The notes beneath the pieces were generated by a model, which saw only the letters and a program-made list of their open reading frames with translations, searched no databases and had not been told where the DNA came from. From JBEEOW01 sp041191405 (lineage in GTDB: Bacteria; Bacteroidota; Bacteroidia; Cytophagales; UBA9547), in NCBI GenBank assembly GCA_041191405.1, contig JBEEOW010000042.1, positions 1 through 26,614 of the forward strand: DNA of 26,614 nt. The letters are read 5' to 3'. This document shows, piece after piece, positions 1 through 8,812 of the stretch. The stretch's first letter is position 1; each line of letters starts with the position of its first letter. The translations under genes were made by a program, and so were the position numbers.

Positions 1-2
1 AA

Positions 3-62
3 GAAGTATTTGCATTTACAATGTATCCTGATAATCTATATATTAAGTTAAATAAAGTTTAG
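3..62 (+). CDS. Possible C-terminal end of a gene cut by the window edge
   Basis: An open frame enters from the left edge and ends at a TAG at 60-62. It encodes about 19 residues ending in DNLYIKLNKV, which reads like ordinary protein. It stops 5 bases before the stop codon of the convergent DUF2147 gene, a plausible tail-to-tail arrangement. A second frame is also open over most of this stretch, so the call rests only on composition and position. No function can be given. Confidence 0.3.
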   Translation, partial: EVFAFTMYPDNLYIKLNKV

Positions 63-67
63 TTTAA

Positions 68-511
68 TTACCTAATTCTTTGCCATTGTTCCGATTTTCC
101 AAACATGTGTAAACCTATAAATGCTCTAATTTCAATTTTACCATCTACATATTTCATAAAGCAATCATAACTAGTACCTGTGCGGGCATCATAAATTTTG
201 CCGTTATCCCAAATTCCATCTTTATAAACGAAATTGGTTAGGAAAACAAAGTTTTGAATTGGTCTGTTTCTTAGTTTTGGGTCAGGATTATTGATGTCTT
301 TTCTGGATGTTTTGCCATCTTTTTCAAACATATCATTACCCCAAACAAGCCTGCCAAAATATGTATTCCCTGATTTGAAAATTTCTACTTTACCATCTTT
401 ATTTTGTGTAAGCCACAATCCTATAATTTGGTCACATGCAGCTTTGTGTTGTGCATCCATTTTAAAAATCAACAAAAAAGAAAAGATAATTACAACGATT
501 ATATTTTTCAT
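68..511 (-). CDS. DUF2147 family exported protein
   Basis: A 147-residue protein with an N-terminal signal peptide (residues 1-20, MKNIIVVIIFSFLLIFKMDA, cleaved near AQH), so it is predicted to be periplasmic or surface-exposed. After the signal the sequence shows the DUF2147 pattern: an early GLWLTQNKDGKVEIF strand, then YFGRLVWG, a central NDMFEKDGK...DINNPDPKLRNRPI segment and a C-terminal RAFIGLHMFGKSEQW strand. The fold is expected to be a small lipocalin-like beta barrel, but the family has no established biochemical role. The length is normal for the family. The ATG at 509-511 is the natural start because the signal peptide follows at once. The gene faces away from the acyl-CoA synthetase gene and appears to be transcribed alone. 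Confidence 0.85.
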   Translation of the reverse strand: MKNIIVVIIFSFLLIFKMDAQHKAACDQIIGLWLTQNKDGKVEIFKSGNTYFGRLVWGNDMFEKDGKTSRKDINNPDPKLRNRPIQNFVFLTNFVYKDGIWDNGKIYDARTGTSYDCFMKYVDGKIEIRAFIGLHMFGKSEQWQRIR

Positions 512-793
512 TATTACAATTTACCGCAATAAAGAATTGATTGGTTAATTTATAATTATCAGAATGTTAATTAATTGTAGGTTTAATTTGGTGTTTATTT
601 TAATTTTTATTTGATAATTACATCTTAAATAATATAATCCTTTTACATAAAGATTATAAAACAGAAAATCATTATTGAAAAAACATAAATAAATCATTAT
701 TTTTTTATAGAATTGCGATTACCTTATTAGTGAAAAATATATCTAATTGCAGAGGTTTCACGTATTACACAATTGTTTGAAAATTATATCATT
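512..793. other. AT-rich divergent intergenic region
   Basis: This 282-base gap separates the DUF2147 gene (minus) from the acyl-CoA synthetase (plus), so it must hold promoters for both. It is extremely AT-rich. A short direct repeat (AATCATTATT) occurs near 667 and again near 691. I see no clear TAnnTTTG element, small gene or RNA in it. Confidence 0.5.
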
Positions 794-2560
794 ATGGACG
801 TTACCAGAGTATTCGATTTATTACCTTATCAATTAGAGAAATTTCCTCAACCTGATATGGTTGCAAGCAAAGTAAATGGAACTTGGAAAAGCTTAAGTAC
901 TGAATATGTTGCTGCTACGGCAAATGCTATCAGTTTAGGGTTGATTCATTTAGGTATTGAAAAAGGTGATAGAATTGGTATTGTTTCAATGAACAGGCCA
1001 GAATGGAATTTTGTAGATTATGGTATTCAGCAGGTGGGGGCAGTAAGTGTACCTGTATATCCAAGTATTACTGTTGAAGATTTTAAATATATTTTTACCG
1101 ATGCTGGTGTTAAAATTATTTTTGTTGCAACCAGGGAATTATATGATAAAATTAAATTAGCAACTGCTGATTTAGATATACAACAGATCTATACTTTTGA
1201 TGAGATAGAAGGCATTCCTAATTGGACTGACCTAAGAAAAATTGGAGAAAAAGAAAATATTCATCGTTTAACTCCATATAAAAACTCTGTTGAACCTGAT
1301 GATTTATTAACACTTATTTATACTTCGGGTACAACTGGAAACCCTAAAGGTGTAATGCTGACTCACAATAACTTAGTGAGTAATTTTAAAGCTGCAACGC
1401 CTTTTATGCCAGTTGATAACCGACATAGAGCATTGAGTTTTTTACCACTTTGCCATGTGTATGAACGTATGCTAAGTTATATTTATGTATATAACGGTGT
1501 ATCCATTTATTATGCTGAAAGTATTGAAACAATAAGCGAAAACTTAAAAGAAGTTCATCCTCATATTTTTGTTACAGTGCCTCGTTTGCTCGAAAAAGTG
1601 TATGATAAAATTTATGCAAAAGGAGCGGAGCTGACAGGAATTAAGAAAGCGTTATTTTTCTGGGCTTTAAATTTAGGTTTAAATTATAAACAACATACTA
1701 ACCAAGGTTGGTGGTATAATTTTCAACTTAAATTAGCTAATAAGCTGATTTTTAGTAAATGGAGAGAAGCTCTTGGTGGAAATATTAGAGCCATAGTATC
1801 GGGTGGGGCAGCTTTGCAACCTCGTTTGGCTACAGTTTTTATGGCTGCACAAGTTACTATTCTCGAAGGTTATGGTTTAACAGAAACTTCACCAGTAATT
1901 GCATTTAATCATGCAGCTCCTGAAGAAAATATGATTGGTACAGCCGGACCAATTTTACCAGGTGTTGAAGTGAAAATTGCAGAAGATGGGGAAATTTTAA
2001 GTAGAGGTCCACATATTATGAAAGGCTATTTTAATCGCCCTGATTTAACTGCCGAAGCCATAGATAGTGAAGGTTGGTTCCATACTGGAGATATAGGTAC
2101 AATTGTAAATGGTACTTTCTTGAAAATTACAGACCGTAAAAAAGAAATATTTAAAACATCTGGTGGTAAATATATTACACCACAAATGATGGAAAATAAA
2201 TTTAAAGAATCAGTAGTAATTGAACAAGTAATGGTTTGTGGTGACGGTGAAAAATTCCCATCAGCCTTGGTTGTTCCTAATTTTCAAGCTTTAAAAGAAT
2301 ATTGTGAACATAAATCTATTCCATATTCTAGCGATGCTGAAATGATTAAACATCCTCAAGTAATTGAAAAATTTGAAAGGGAGATTGAACATTATAACAA
2401 ATCATTTGCGAATTATGAGCAAGTGAAACAATTTAAGTTATTACCTAAGTTATGGTCAATTGAAAGTGGTGAATTAACACCAACTTTAAAATTGAAACGA
2501 AAAATGATTAAGGAAAATAATTTGAGTCTAATCAACTCAATGTACGAACATAATTTATAG
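794..2560 (+). CDS. Long-chain acyl-CoA synthetase (AMP-forming), FadD15/FAA1-like
   Basis: It activates fatty acids with ATP and CoA to acyl-CoA by way of an acyl-adenylate; it is likely peripheral to the inner membrane. The 588-residue protein has the full ANL superfamily set: the P-loop TSGTTGNPKGVMLTH at about residues 175-189, the A5-type motif YGLTETSP near 358, GWFHTGDIG near 427 and the hinge DRKKEIFKTSGGKYITP near 446. The frame extends upstream to a TTG at 773, but the ATG at 794 gives the usual N-terminus for the family (MDVTRVFDLLPYQ), so I start there. The next gene begins 6 bases after the stop, suggesting co-transcription with the lipoprotein and OmpA-type genes. Length and motifs match the bacterial long-chain group rather than acetyl-CoA synthetase. 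Confidence 0.92.
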   Translation: MDVTRVFDLLPYQLEKFPQPDMVASKVNGTWKSLSTEYVAATANAISLGLIHLGIEKGDRIGIVSMNRPEWNFVDYGIQQVGAVSVPVYPSITVEDFKYIFTDAGVKIIFVATRELYDKIKLATADLDIQQIYTFDEIEGIPNWTDLRKIGEKENIHRLTPYKNSVEPDDLLTLIYTSGTTGNPKGVMLTHNNLVSNFKAATPFMPVDNRHRALSFLPLCHVYERMLSYIYVYNGVSIYYAESIETISENLKEVHPHIFVTVPRLLEKVYDKIYAKGAELTGIKKALFFWALNLGLNYKQHTNQGWWYNFQLKLANKLIFSKWREALGGNIRAIVSGGAALQPRLATVFMAAQVTILEGYGLTETSPVIAFNHAAPEENMIGTAGPILPGVEVKIAEDGEILSRGPHIMKGYFNRPDLTAEAIDSEGWFHTGDIGTIVNGTFLKITDRKKEIFKTSGGKYITPQMMENKFKESVVIEQVMVCGDGEKFPSALVVPNFQALKEYCEHKSIPYSSDAEMIKHPQVIEKFEREIEHYNKSFANYEQVKQFKLLPKLWSIESGELTPTLKLKRKMIKENNLSLINSMYEHNL

Positions 2561-2566
2561 TATTTA

Positions 2567-3637
2567 ATGAAAATAAAATATATGATAATAAGCTTGTTAG
2601 TATTACTAACAGGCTTATTTTATGCTTGTAAAAAAACAACTTCAGAGGAAATTGCAAGTCCAATTGCTACTTGTGAATTTACAGTAAAAGGACATTATAA
2701 TGATACAATAATGCCAAATTCTATTTTATATTTTTATGATTCAGAAGCAAAATATGAGGCATCAAAATCAAGTATTAGTGGTGATTTAAATGCGGTTTTA
2801 ATTGATACTACTGATGCAAATGGAAAATTAACAGTTGATTTGTCGGCAAATAAAAAATATTGGGTACGTGTAATTTCGAAAGCTGTATTTAAGAGATTTA
2901 ATGATTTACCTTATTTTTTTAATAACGATAATTTAGGTAATTCTACTTTAGAACTTTTAGCTGATAAAAAACAAAAAGCATTTTACACTTTAAAAGTTGA
3001 TAATGAAAATCCGTTTAGTTTACTTGTTGTATATTGTTCTGATGCTAATTTGATTAATGCAAAAGTGCAATTAAAGAATAAATCTACAAATAAAGTGGTT
3101 TCTAAAACTTTTGGGAATAAATTGAATGATACAATCTCTCAAGTTTCAGCAATACAACCACCCTTAAAGTCAACTTTAGGCGACGAAAAAAATTGCATTT
3201 TTTATCTAGTCAAAAAAGGCGAATTTACTATTAAATCATTATCAACGAACGGTTTAATTACTAGCCAAGATGTTAGTATTGATGGAGAAGGTAAAATTTA
3301 TTATTTTGATTTAAGAGGAAAAGAAATAGCAAAAATTAATGATGGAATAAAATTGACATTTTATAGTTTTAATACAAATAAGAATGCATTTCCTTATAAA
3401 ATTTACATAAACGGAGATACGATTGGTTACTTAACTGAAAATTCAATTCCTACTGCTGGTGTGCCTTGTAGTAATCCAAATTCACCAAAAGTATTTACTG
3501 TAATTATTCCAAAAGCGGTTAGCAATGGTTATAACTATTCATTTGCATTTCAGTCAAGTTTGTCAAGTTCAGCACCAATGAATGCAGTATTAAATATTCC
3601 AAGTAATACTTCTTGTTTTAGCTATGAAATAAAATAA
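2567..3637 (+). CDS. Lipoprotein of unknown function
   Basis: A 356-residue protein that I do not recognise. The N-terminus (MKIKYMIISLLVLLTGLFYACKK) is a lipoprotein signal with the modified cysteine at residue 21; the two lysines after it are unremarkable for export to the outer membrane in this phylum. The rest is beta-rich, with no membrane segment. Residues 35-105 (a TVKGHYNDT start, then DTTDANGKLTVDL) resemble a carboxypeptidase-regulatory or CNA-B-like sandwich, a theme repeated in the next gene. Four cysteines in the second half could form disulfides. The gene starts 6 bases after the acyl-CoA synthetase and ends 2 bases before the OmpA-domain gene, so it probably acts with the latter in the outer membrane. 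A strong hairpin lies within its signal-peptide codons. Confidence 0.75.
   Translation: MKIKYMIISLLVLLTGLFYACKKTTSEEIASPIATCEFTVKGHYNDTIMPNSILYFYDSEAKYEASKSSISGDLNAVLIDTTDANGKLTVDLSANKKYWVRVISKAVFKRFNDLPYFFNNDNLGNSTLELLADKKQKAFYTLKVDNENPFSLLVVYCSDANLINAKVQLKNKSTNKVVSKTFGNKLNDTISQVSAIQPPLKSTLGDEKNCIFYLVKKGEFTIKSLSTNGLITSQDVSIDGEGKIYYFDLRGKEIAKINDGIKLTFYSFNTNKNAFPYKIYINGDTIGYLTENSIPTAGVPCSNPNSPKVFTVIIPKAVSNGYNYSFAFQSSLSSSAPMNAVLNIPSNTSCFSYEIK
2587..2619 (+). terminator. Terminator-like hairpin inside the lipoprotein signal-peptide codons
   Basis: AATAAGCTTGTTAGT (2587-2601) pairs with ACTAACAGGCTTATT (2605-2619) over 15 positions, 14 Watson-Crick plus one G-U, with a 3-base loop and four T residues across 2618-2621. 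It begins about 20 bases downstream of the ATG. It could act as an attenuator or a translation-control hairpin, or it could be codon coincidence in an AT-rich leucine and isoleucine signal sequence. Confidence 0.45.
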
Positions 3638-3639
3638 TT

Positions 3640-6078
3640 ATGTTGAGAACACTTACTTATATATTGTTTTTTATTTTTGTTAACATACAAAATATAAATG
3701 CTCAAAAACAGGAGTTAGCTGATTGGAATTTGGATTTGCGTATTCATAATGTTACTCTTCAAAAAGTAAATGCTGAAGAGCATCCTCTTGCATCGAAAGA
3801 ATCATTTTTTTACAATTATAACCAACAACAATATGTTTCAATTTCTTTATTAAAAAAGATACAATCAAATTTACTATTTGGTGGAAATTTACAAGCATTG
3901 AATGCAAGTAAAACCAATATTTCATTAAAAAGTACTTCGATTGGATTGCAAATGCAATATTTTTATCCTTTAGGTAAGCGATGGGCATTGATTGGAGAAT
4001 TCAATCCTAAAATTTCGTTTTTAACTATAAATAGAACAGCACATTTTACAAAGTTAACAGACGATTTATTGTCTAAAAATTACTCATCAAGTTCAGGCGG
4101 TTTAATTCCTGATTCAGCAAGCTATTATTTTAGTAAATATAATATTACCAATGCTCCTGTTTTAGGTTATAATTTGGGTATTGGGGTTGAATATCGTTTT
4201 TTCAATGGTTGGAGTATAGCCTATGATATTCATTATAATAGAAATTTTACTAAAACGGCTAACTATTTACAAAATAATTTGCCTGACTCAGAGAGTTTTC
4301 AAAAGTCAACCATGGTTTTTAGAAGTTCAGGATTAACATTAAGAATACCTCTAAAAAGAAAGAAAGCAAGCATTGATAGTATCAATTCTGTTAAAAAAAC
4401 ATCAGTAGTATTAAATCCTGTTGCTAATTCTAATTCAAAATTGACTATTGTTGGTAAAATTGAAAATAAGCTACAACTATTAGGTCAACAAGTACTTTTA
4501 CAAAATGAAAATGGGAAAACACTTGCAAAAACTCAAACTGATAAAAACGGTAATTTTATATTTAAAAAATTAGAAAATAAATATTACCAAATCGTTCTTG
4601 ATAATGAGGTAGAAGGAGCATTGTTAACTGCTCAAAGCTATCTTGAAGACAATTCTGTGTTATTAATAATTCCTGATTCTGTTTCAACTCAAAAATGGAT
4701 AACTGGCAATGTGCCAACAAATTCTTTAAATGGAAAAGATGTAATTATTGTCAACAATAAATCAGGCGAAATTCAAAGAGGGAAAGTAAACGAAAAAGGA
4801 CATTTTGTATTTAGAAATCTTGCGAATGGTGATTATAATGTGTTGATAGATAATACTATTGTTAAGAATGATGTTGTTTTAAATACAGTTGCTGTACCTG
4901 ATACAATTAAATTGATTTTAGATGATGTGATTGTTGGTAAAACCCAAGATTCCTCACAAGTGTTGGCAGTTAATGCTAAAGGCGAAGTTGTATCGCAAAC
5001 TAAAAGAGGTAAAAATGGATATTTTGCATTTCATAAATTAGGTGAAGGTGAGTTTTATGTGGTAAAACATAGTTCGCAAAATGAAAATTTAAGTGCAGGA
5101 GTTAGTAAATCAGCAGCTGCAATTGACCCATCATTAAATCCAAGTTTTAAATACAGGTATTTGAAAGATGATAAAACAGTTGAAGATAATCACAAACAAT
5201 TAGTAACGGGTGAATTAGCTTTAGGGAATAAGTTTTTAGCTGACCAAACAGTGTTGTTGCTTGATAATGAGGGGAATGTAATTGATGAAACCAAGTCAGA
5301 TAATAAAGGTAAGTTCAAGTTTTCGTCATTAATACCTAATGAGTACAATGTAGTTTTGGGTCCAAATGGGAATTTAGAAACCAAAATTAATTTATTTGGA
5401 AACTCTGATCAAACTACATTAATTCTTGACAAAGAAGAAATGGGATTCAAATACAAAAAATTAAATAATGATACCCAATTACAACCTGATAATTACATTA
5501 TTTCAGGGGTTGTTCGAAATTCATTAAATGCTGCAATTGAGCCTGATATGTCGGTTTTATTAATTGATAATGATGGAAAAGAAATTGCAAATACTTCAAC
5601 TGATAAAGATGGCACATTTACTTTTAGAGGTTTAAAATCAGATAATTATAAAGTTGTTGTGCAAACTTCGAGAAAAGATGTTCAATTATCTGTACAACTA
5701 TTTTCTGATTATAATTCTTCTGAAAATAAAAACTCCGTTTCAAGTAAAAAGCTAGATGTATTGTATGCTAAAAATGAATATCTCTTAAATCAATCTCAAC
5801 AAAAAGAATTGTTAAGTTTGGTTTCTAAGTTGAAATCATCTAACTCAAAACCAAAATCAATTAATATTGAAGCTTACGGCGATGAAACTGGAACTGACGA
5901 GTATAATTTGCAATTAACCCAAAAACGTGCAAATGAGATAAAATCATTTTTACAAAAACAAGGTATTAAAATTAAAATAAATGCAGTTGGGTTGGGTAAA
6001 GCAATTAATTTGGCTGATAAAAATGCCACTTCTGACCCAGCTTTAAATCGAAGAGCTGAAATACTGTTTGTTAATTAG
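3640..6078 (+). CDS. OmpA-domain outer membrane protein with five internal beta-sandwich repeats
   Basis: An 812-residue envelope protein. Residues 1-21 are a signal peptide ending in INAQ. Residues about 25-240 alternate in the manner of an outer membrane beta barrel (LQMQYFYPLGKRWALIGEF, then LGIGVEYRFFNGWSIAYDIHY). Five related repeats follow at about 268-325, 353-405, 430-478, 521-575 and 619-677. Each has the pattern 'G...VLL.N..GK....T..DK.G.F.F..L....Y.V', as in carboxypeptidase-regulatory-like domains. Residues 705-812 form an OmpA C-terminal peptidoglycan-binding domain, with GDETGTDEYN, QKRANEIKSFL and a final NRRAEILF. The likely role is to link the outer membrane to peptidoglycan. 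It starts 2 bases after the lipoprotein stop, so the two are probably translated together. Gene-specific function is unknown. Confidence 0.88.
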   Translation: MLRTLTYILFFIFVNIQNINAQKQELADWNLDLRIHNVTLQKVNAEEHPLASKESFFYNYNQQQYVSISLLKKIQSNLLFGGNLQALNASKTNISLKSTSIGLQMQYFYPLGKRWALIGEFNPKISFLTINRTAHFTKLTDDLLSKNYSSSSGGLIPDSASYYFSKYNITNAPVLGYNLGIGVEYRFFNGWSIAYDIHYNRNFTKTANYLQNNLPDSESFQKSTMVFRSSGLTLRIPLKRKKASIDSINSVKKTSVVLNPVANSNSKLTIVGKIENKLQLLGQQVLLQNENGKTLAKTQTDKNGNFIFKKLENKYYQIVLDNEVEGALLTAQSYLEDNSVLLIIPDSVSTQKWITGNVPTNSLNGKDVIIVNNKSGEIQRGKVNEKGHFVFRNLANGDYNVLIDNTIVKNDVVLNTVAVPDTIKLILDDVIVGKTQDSSQVLAVNAKGEVVSQTKRGKNGYFAFHKLGEGEFYVVKHSSQNENLSAGVSKSAAAIDPSLNPSFKYRYLKDDKTVEDNHKQLVTGELALGNKFLADQTVLLLDNEGNVIDETKSDNKGKFKFSSLIPNEYNVVLGPNGNLETKINLFGNSDQTTLILDKEEMGFKYKKLNNDTQLQPDNYIISGVVRNSLNAAIEPDMSVLLIDNDGKEIANTSTDKDGTFTFRGLKSDNYKVVVQTSRKDVQLSVQLFSDYNSSENKNSVSSKKLDVLYAKNEYLLNQSQQKELLSLVSKLKSSNSKPKSINIEAYGDETGTDEYNLQLTQKRANEIKSFLQKQGIKIKINAVGLGKAINLADKNATSDPALNRRAEILFVN

Positions 6079-6158
6079 ATGATAGATATTAGATGTTAGA
6101 TTTTAGAAATAAGTTATCTAAAATCTAAAATCTAATATCTATCATCTAAAATCTAGAA
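6075..6158. repeat. Two-arm inverted heptad-repeat array between convergent genes
   Basis: The left arm has heptads beginning AGA at 6077, 6084, 6091, 6098 and 6105. The right arm has heptads beginning TCTA at 6117, 6124, 6131, 6138, 6145 and 6152. The arms are complementary: GATGATAGATATTAGAT (6080-6096) is matched exactly by its reverse complement near 6128-6146. The TAG stop of the OmpA-type gene (6076-6078) and the TAG of the T9SS gene (6153-6155) both lie inside the array. The structure can fold into a long hairpin and probably serves as a bidirectional terminator. Confidence 0.75.
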
Positions 6159-7526
6159 TTTAATGAATCTTTTAACCTCAATTGCATCATTTGTTTGTAT
6201 TTTTAAAATATAAATACCTGTAGGTAAATCACTAATATCTGAAACTAAATAAGTATTGTTGTCTTCAAATTGAATTACTTTGGTAAGTTGAGTATTTATT
6301 GAAGTAATTTCTGCTTTTGTAATTTCAGTTTTTCCATTCCATTGAATTTTTAGTTCTTTATCAACCGGATTATTAAATATTCTGAAATTATCGTTTTTGC
6401 TATAATTGTTTTCCCAAAACGAATTTCTACTTGCGTTTACATCAAGTGTTGAATAATTAAACATCAATGGTCCATTGATAAAATCAAGAGCACTCACAGT
6501 AGTGTTACTTGGGTAATAAGTTTCACTGTTTATGTTTGTTATTTCGCTGGTAGTCATATTGCTAGGTGAGTCGGCAGCAAATAACGAATAACCATAAATG
6601 GGACTATTACTTGTTATACCTAAATCAGAATAACTTATAAATACACCTCTTAAATTTTGAGAAGTTAATTGTACCGTAGGTTCAAAATAGGTATCAGGCG
6701 TATTTGAATTGGTGATTCCTGTTGCTGTATTATATGCTGTGTTATTTAATGCAACTTGGTCATTTTTAAAAATGTTTGTAACGAGAGTGGTGCCAGTGTT
6801 TCCCCAATGAGTTGAATTATTTACTGAAACCAATGCACCCCAAGCTGTTGGGTTGTTACTTCCATCTATTGCTGTAATTGCTGCAATTTGAAATGCATCA
6901 TTACCTCCACGTTCAAGTATTAAAAAACCATAATCTGAAATTAGAGCAGTACTTAAATTAGTACTCCATACCTTGTCAATTCTCTCAATAGTATTAAAAT
7001 TGTAATCAGTAATTCCACTTCCGTTTAAAAAAATATTATCAATACCTCTATTAATTACTTCACTTTCAAGTTGAGCCTTCATAGAAGATATTTTTTCAGG
7101 TTTTAAATTTATTGTTGTACCAGAAACAGATTCTTGTTCATAATAAATAATTTCTCTACTTGTGGCATTGGGGATATTTGCATTTGATTTTCTCTGAAAA
7201 CTTACAGTTCCTGAAGTATTTCGAGCGTCAATCATAAAAGTAGAACCTGAAACAACAACACTATTTAATTTTAGATTGTTATTACTTCCAACCCTAAATT
7301 TTACATCATAATTGGTGCCTATTGGCCAACCTGTTCCTGCTACTGAACCAGAGCCAGGTGTAGTGTAATCATTGGCTGTAGAACTACCTAATGATTCGTA
7401 AATTGTACTTGCTGATGTGATAGCTGTTTGTGCACTATCTGGATTCGCTAAAAAAAGAAAAGATATAAAAGCCAACACTGTTAAAAACAAACATTTCTTG
7501 GACGAATGTAAGTCATAGCGTTTCAT
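6153..7526 (-). CDS. Secreted protein with type IX secretion C-terminal sorting domain
   Basis: A 457-residue protein with a signal peptide (hydrophobic core CLFLTVLAFISFLFL, cleavage near DSAQ) and a C-terminal T9SS type A sorting domain over the last 75 or so residues: RIFNNPVDKELKIQW, then a central TYLVSDISDLPTGIYILKI segment and the terminal VKRFIKF. It is therefore predicted to be exported by Sec, carried across the outer membrane by the Por machinery and attached to the surface or released. The region in between (about 35-380) is rich in N, S and T and beta-prone, with no catalytic motif I can name; adhesin-like or structural roles are possible. The gene is convergent with the OmpA-type gene. 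A terminator hairpin for the desaturase gene lies just upstream, so this gene probably has its own promoter. Confidence 0.85.
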   Translation of the reverse strand: MKRYDLHSSKKCLFLTVLAFISFLFLANPDSAQTAITSASTIYESLGSSTANDYTTPGSGSVAGTGWPIGTNYDVKFRVGSNNNLKLNSVVVSGSTFMIDARNTSGTVSFQRKSNANIPNATSREIIYYEQESVSGTTINLKPEKISSMKAQLESEVINRGIDNIFLNGSGITDYNFNTIERIDKVWSTNLSTALISDYGFLILERGGNDAFQIAAITAIDGSNNPTAWGALVSVNNSTHWGNTGTTLVTNIFKNDQVALNNTAYNTATGITNSNTPDTYFEPTVQLTSQNLRGVFISYSDLGITSNSPIYGYSLFAADSPSNMTTSEITNINSETYYPSNTTVSALDFINGPLMFNYSTLDVNASRNSFWENNYSKNDNFRIFNNPVDKELKIQWNGKTEITKAEITSINTQLTKVIQFEDNNTYLVSDISDLPTGIYILKIQTNDAIEVKRFIKF

Positions 7527-7557
7527 GGTTTTATAGTTTAGTGCGTACTAAAACGTA

Positions 7558-7598
7558 CAAAAAAAAAGATAGTTACAAATTGTTGCAACTATCTTTTT
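7558..7598 (-). terminator. Intrinsic terminator downstream of the desaturase
   Basis: Read on the minus strand, AAAAAGATAGTTGCAAC is followed by a short loop and GTAACTATC, then a run of nine T residues. The stem is centred on GATAGTT/AACTATC (7568-7593). It lies within 25-60 bases of the desaturase stop codon and ahead of the T9SS cargo gene. Confidence 0.75.
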
Positions 7599-7620
7599 GG
7601 ATGTTTTAATATTTAATTTC

Positions 7621-8706
7621 TTAGGCTGTTCCTAGTTTTTTTAACATTGTAATATGTGAACCCAATGCTTGTCTGAATGTGCTTTCAGAGAAATAGGGGA
7701 TATTGTATTCTGCAGCAGTTTTTGCAATAATTGGCGATAATTTATTGTAATGTATATGGCAAATTTGTGGGAACAAATGGTGCTCAACTTGAAAATTTAA
7801 TCCACCACAATACCATGAAAGTATTTTGTTTTTTGGAGCAAAATTAGCAGTTGTGAATAATTGATGTACAGCCCAGTTATTTTCAATATCATGGTCTTCA
7901 TTAGGTAAAGGAAACGCTGTTTCAGGCATGACATGTGCCAATTGGAAAATTGTGCTAAGAATAACTCCAGCCACAAAATTCATTAAGAAAATACCCAACA
8001 CAATTACCCAAGCCGATGCATTTATAAATATTAATGGCAATACAATAATATAAATGTAATAGAATAATTTACCCAAAATACATTTAGTCATTAACTGATT
8101 AAATTGTTTTTGAGAAGTAATTAAACCCATTTCTCTAAACTTATATAACTGACCAAAGTCTTTGATTGTCATCCAAGATACAGTTAATAAACCATATAAA
8201 AACCAAGCAAAAATATATTGATTTTTATGGTAAGATTTTAATTCTTTGTGAGGCGAAAATCTAAGTAAAGGAACAGAATCGATATCAACATCAAGACCTT
8301 CAACATTAGTAAATGTATGATGTAATCTGTTGTGTTGCATTAACCAATTGTCTTGATTACCCCCAACAAGGAAAATAATATAACTCATCCATTTGTTTAC
8401 AGTTTTATTTGGTGAATAGGCACCATGATTAGCATCGTGCATTACAGATAATCCAATGCCTGCCATACCGATTCCCATCAAAATCCATGAAAGTAAAACT
8501 AAATAAGGATTAGAAATAACACCACTTATCATTAAAGCATAAGGTGTAACAAAAAAAGTAATCATACAAACAGTTTTGAAATACATTGTAAAATTTCCGT
8601 ATTTGGAAATGTTATTGTCAGAAAAATATTTATTGACACGGTTGCGAAGTTCGTGCACAAATGCAACGTTAGAGTTTTTAACGAACTTGTAGTCATTAAC
8701 ATTCAT
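7621..8706 (-). CDS. Membrane fatty acid desaturase, front-end (linoleoyl-CoA/delta-6-like) type
   Basis: A 361-residue integral membrane di-iron desaturase that introduces a double bond into an acyl chain. All three histidine boxes are present: HDANH (90-94), HNRLHH (125-130) and QVEHH (306-310). A glutamine in place of the first histidine of the third box is the hallmark of front-end desaturases (delta-5, delta-6 and related), which normally carry a fused cytochrome b5 domain; none is present here, so electrons must come from a separate donor. Hydrophobic segments lie at about 45-85, 108-116, 165-180 and 210-260. The likely role is membrane lipid unsaturation. The gene is divergent from the ABC exporter, and a consensus -7 element lies about 107 bases upstream. 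Regiospecificity cannot be read from the sequence. Confidence 0.9.
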   Translation of the reverse strand: MNVNDYKFVKNSNVAFVHELRNRVNKYFSDNNISKYGNFTMYFKTVCMITFFVTPYALMISGVISNPYLVLLSWILMGIGMAGIGLSVMHDANHGAYSPNKTVNKWMSYIIFLVGGNQDNWLMQHNRLHHTFTNVEGLDVDIDSVPLLRFSPHKELKSYHKNQYIFAWFLYGLLTVSWMTIKDFGQLYKFREMGLITSQKQFNQLMTKCILGKLFYYIYIIVLPLIFINASAWVIVLGIFLMNFVAGVILSTIFQLAHVMPETAFPLPNEDHDIENNWAVHQLFTTANFAPKNKILSWYCGGLNFQVEHHLFPQICHIHYNKLSPIIAKTAAEYNIPYFSESTFRQALGSHITMLKKLGTA

Positions 8707-8812
8707 AAGAGGGCATTAAATTGGTGATAATTTGATAATTGTAATATTTTGATTTTTACCCTCTGTTTCAAAAATATGTTTCAGGAAAACTTAAAATATA
8801 ATTGTCTCTATG

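Noticed and set aside
773..793. TTG start extending the acyl-CoA synthetase by seven residues
   Set aside because: The ATG at 794 gives the normal family N-terminus; the extension adds nothing recognisable.
7541..7557. GTACG/CGTAC palindrome upstream of the T9SS gene as an operator
   Set aside because: It is five base pairs only and adjoins the terminator tail; too short to support a claim.
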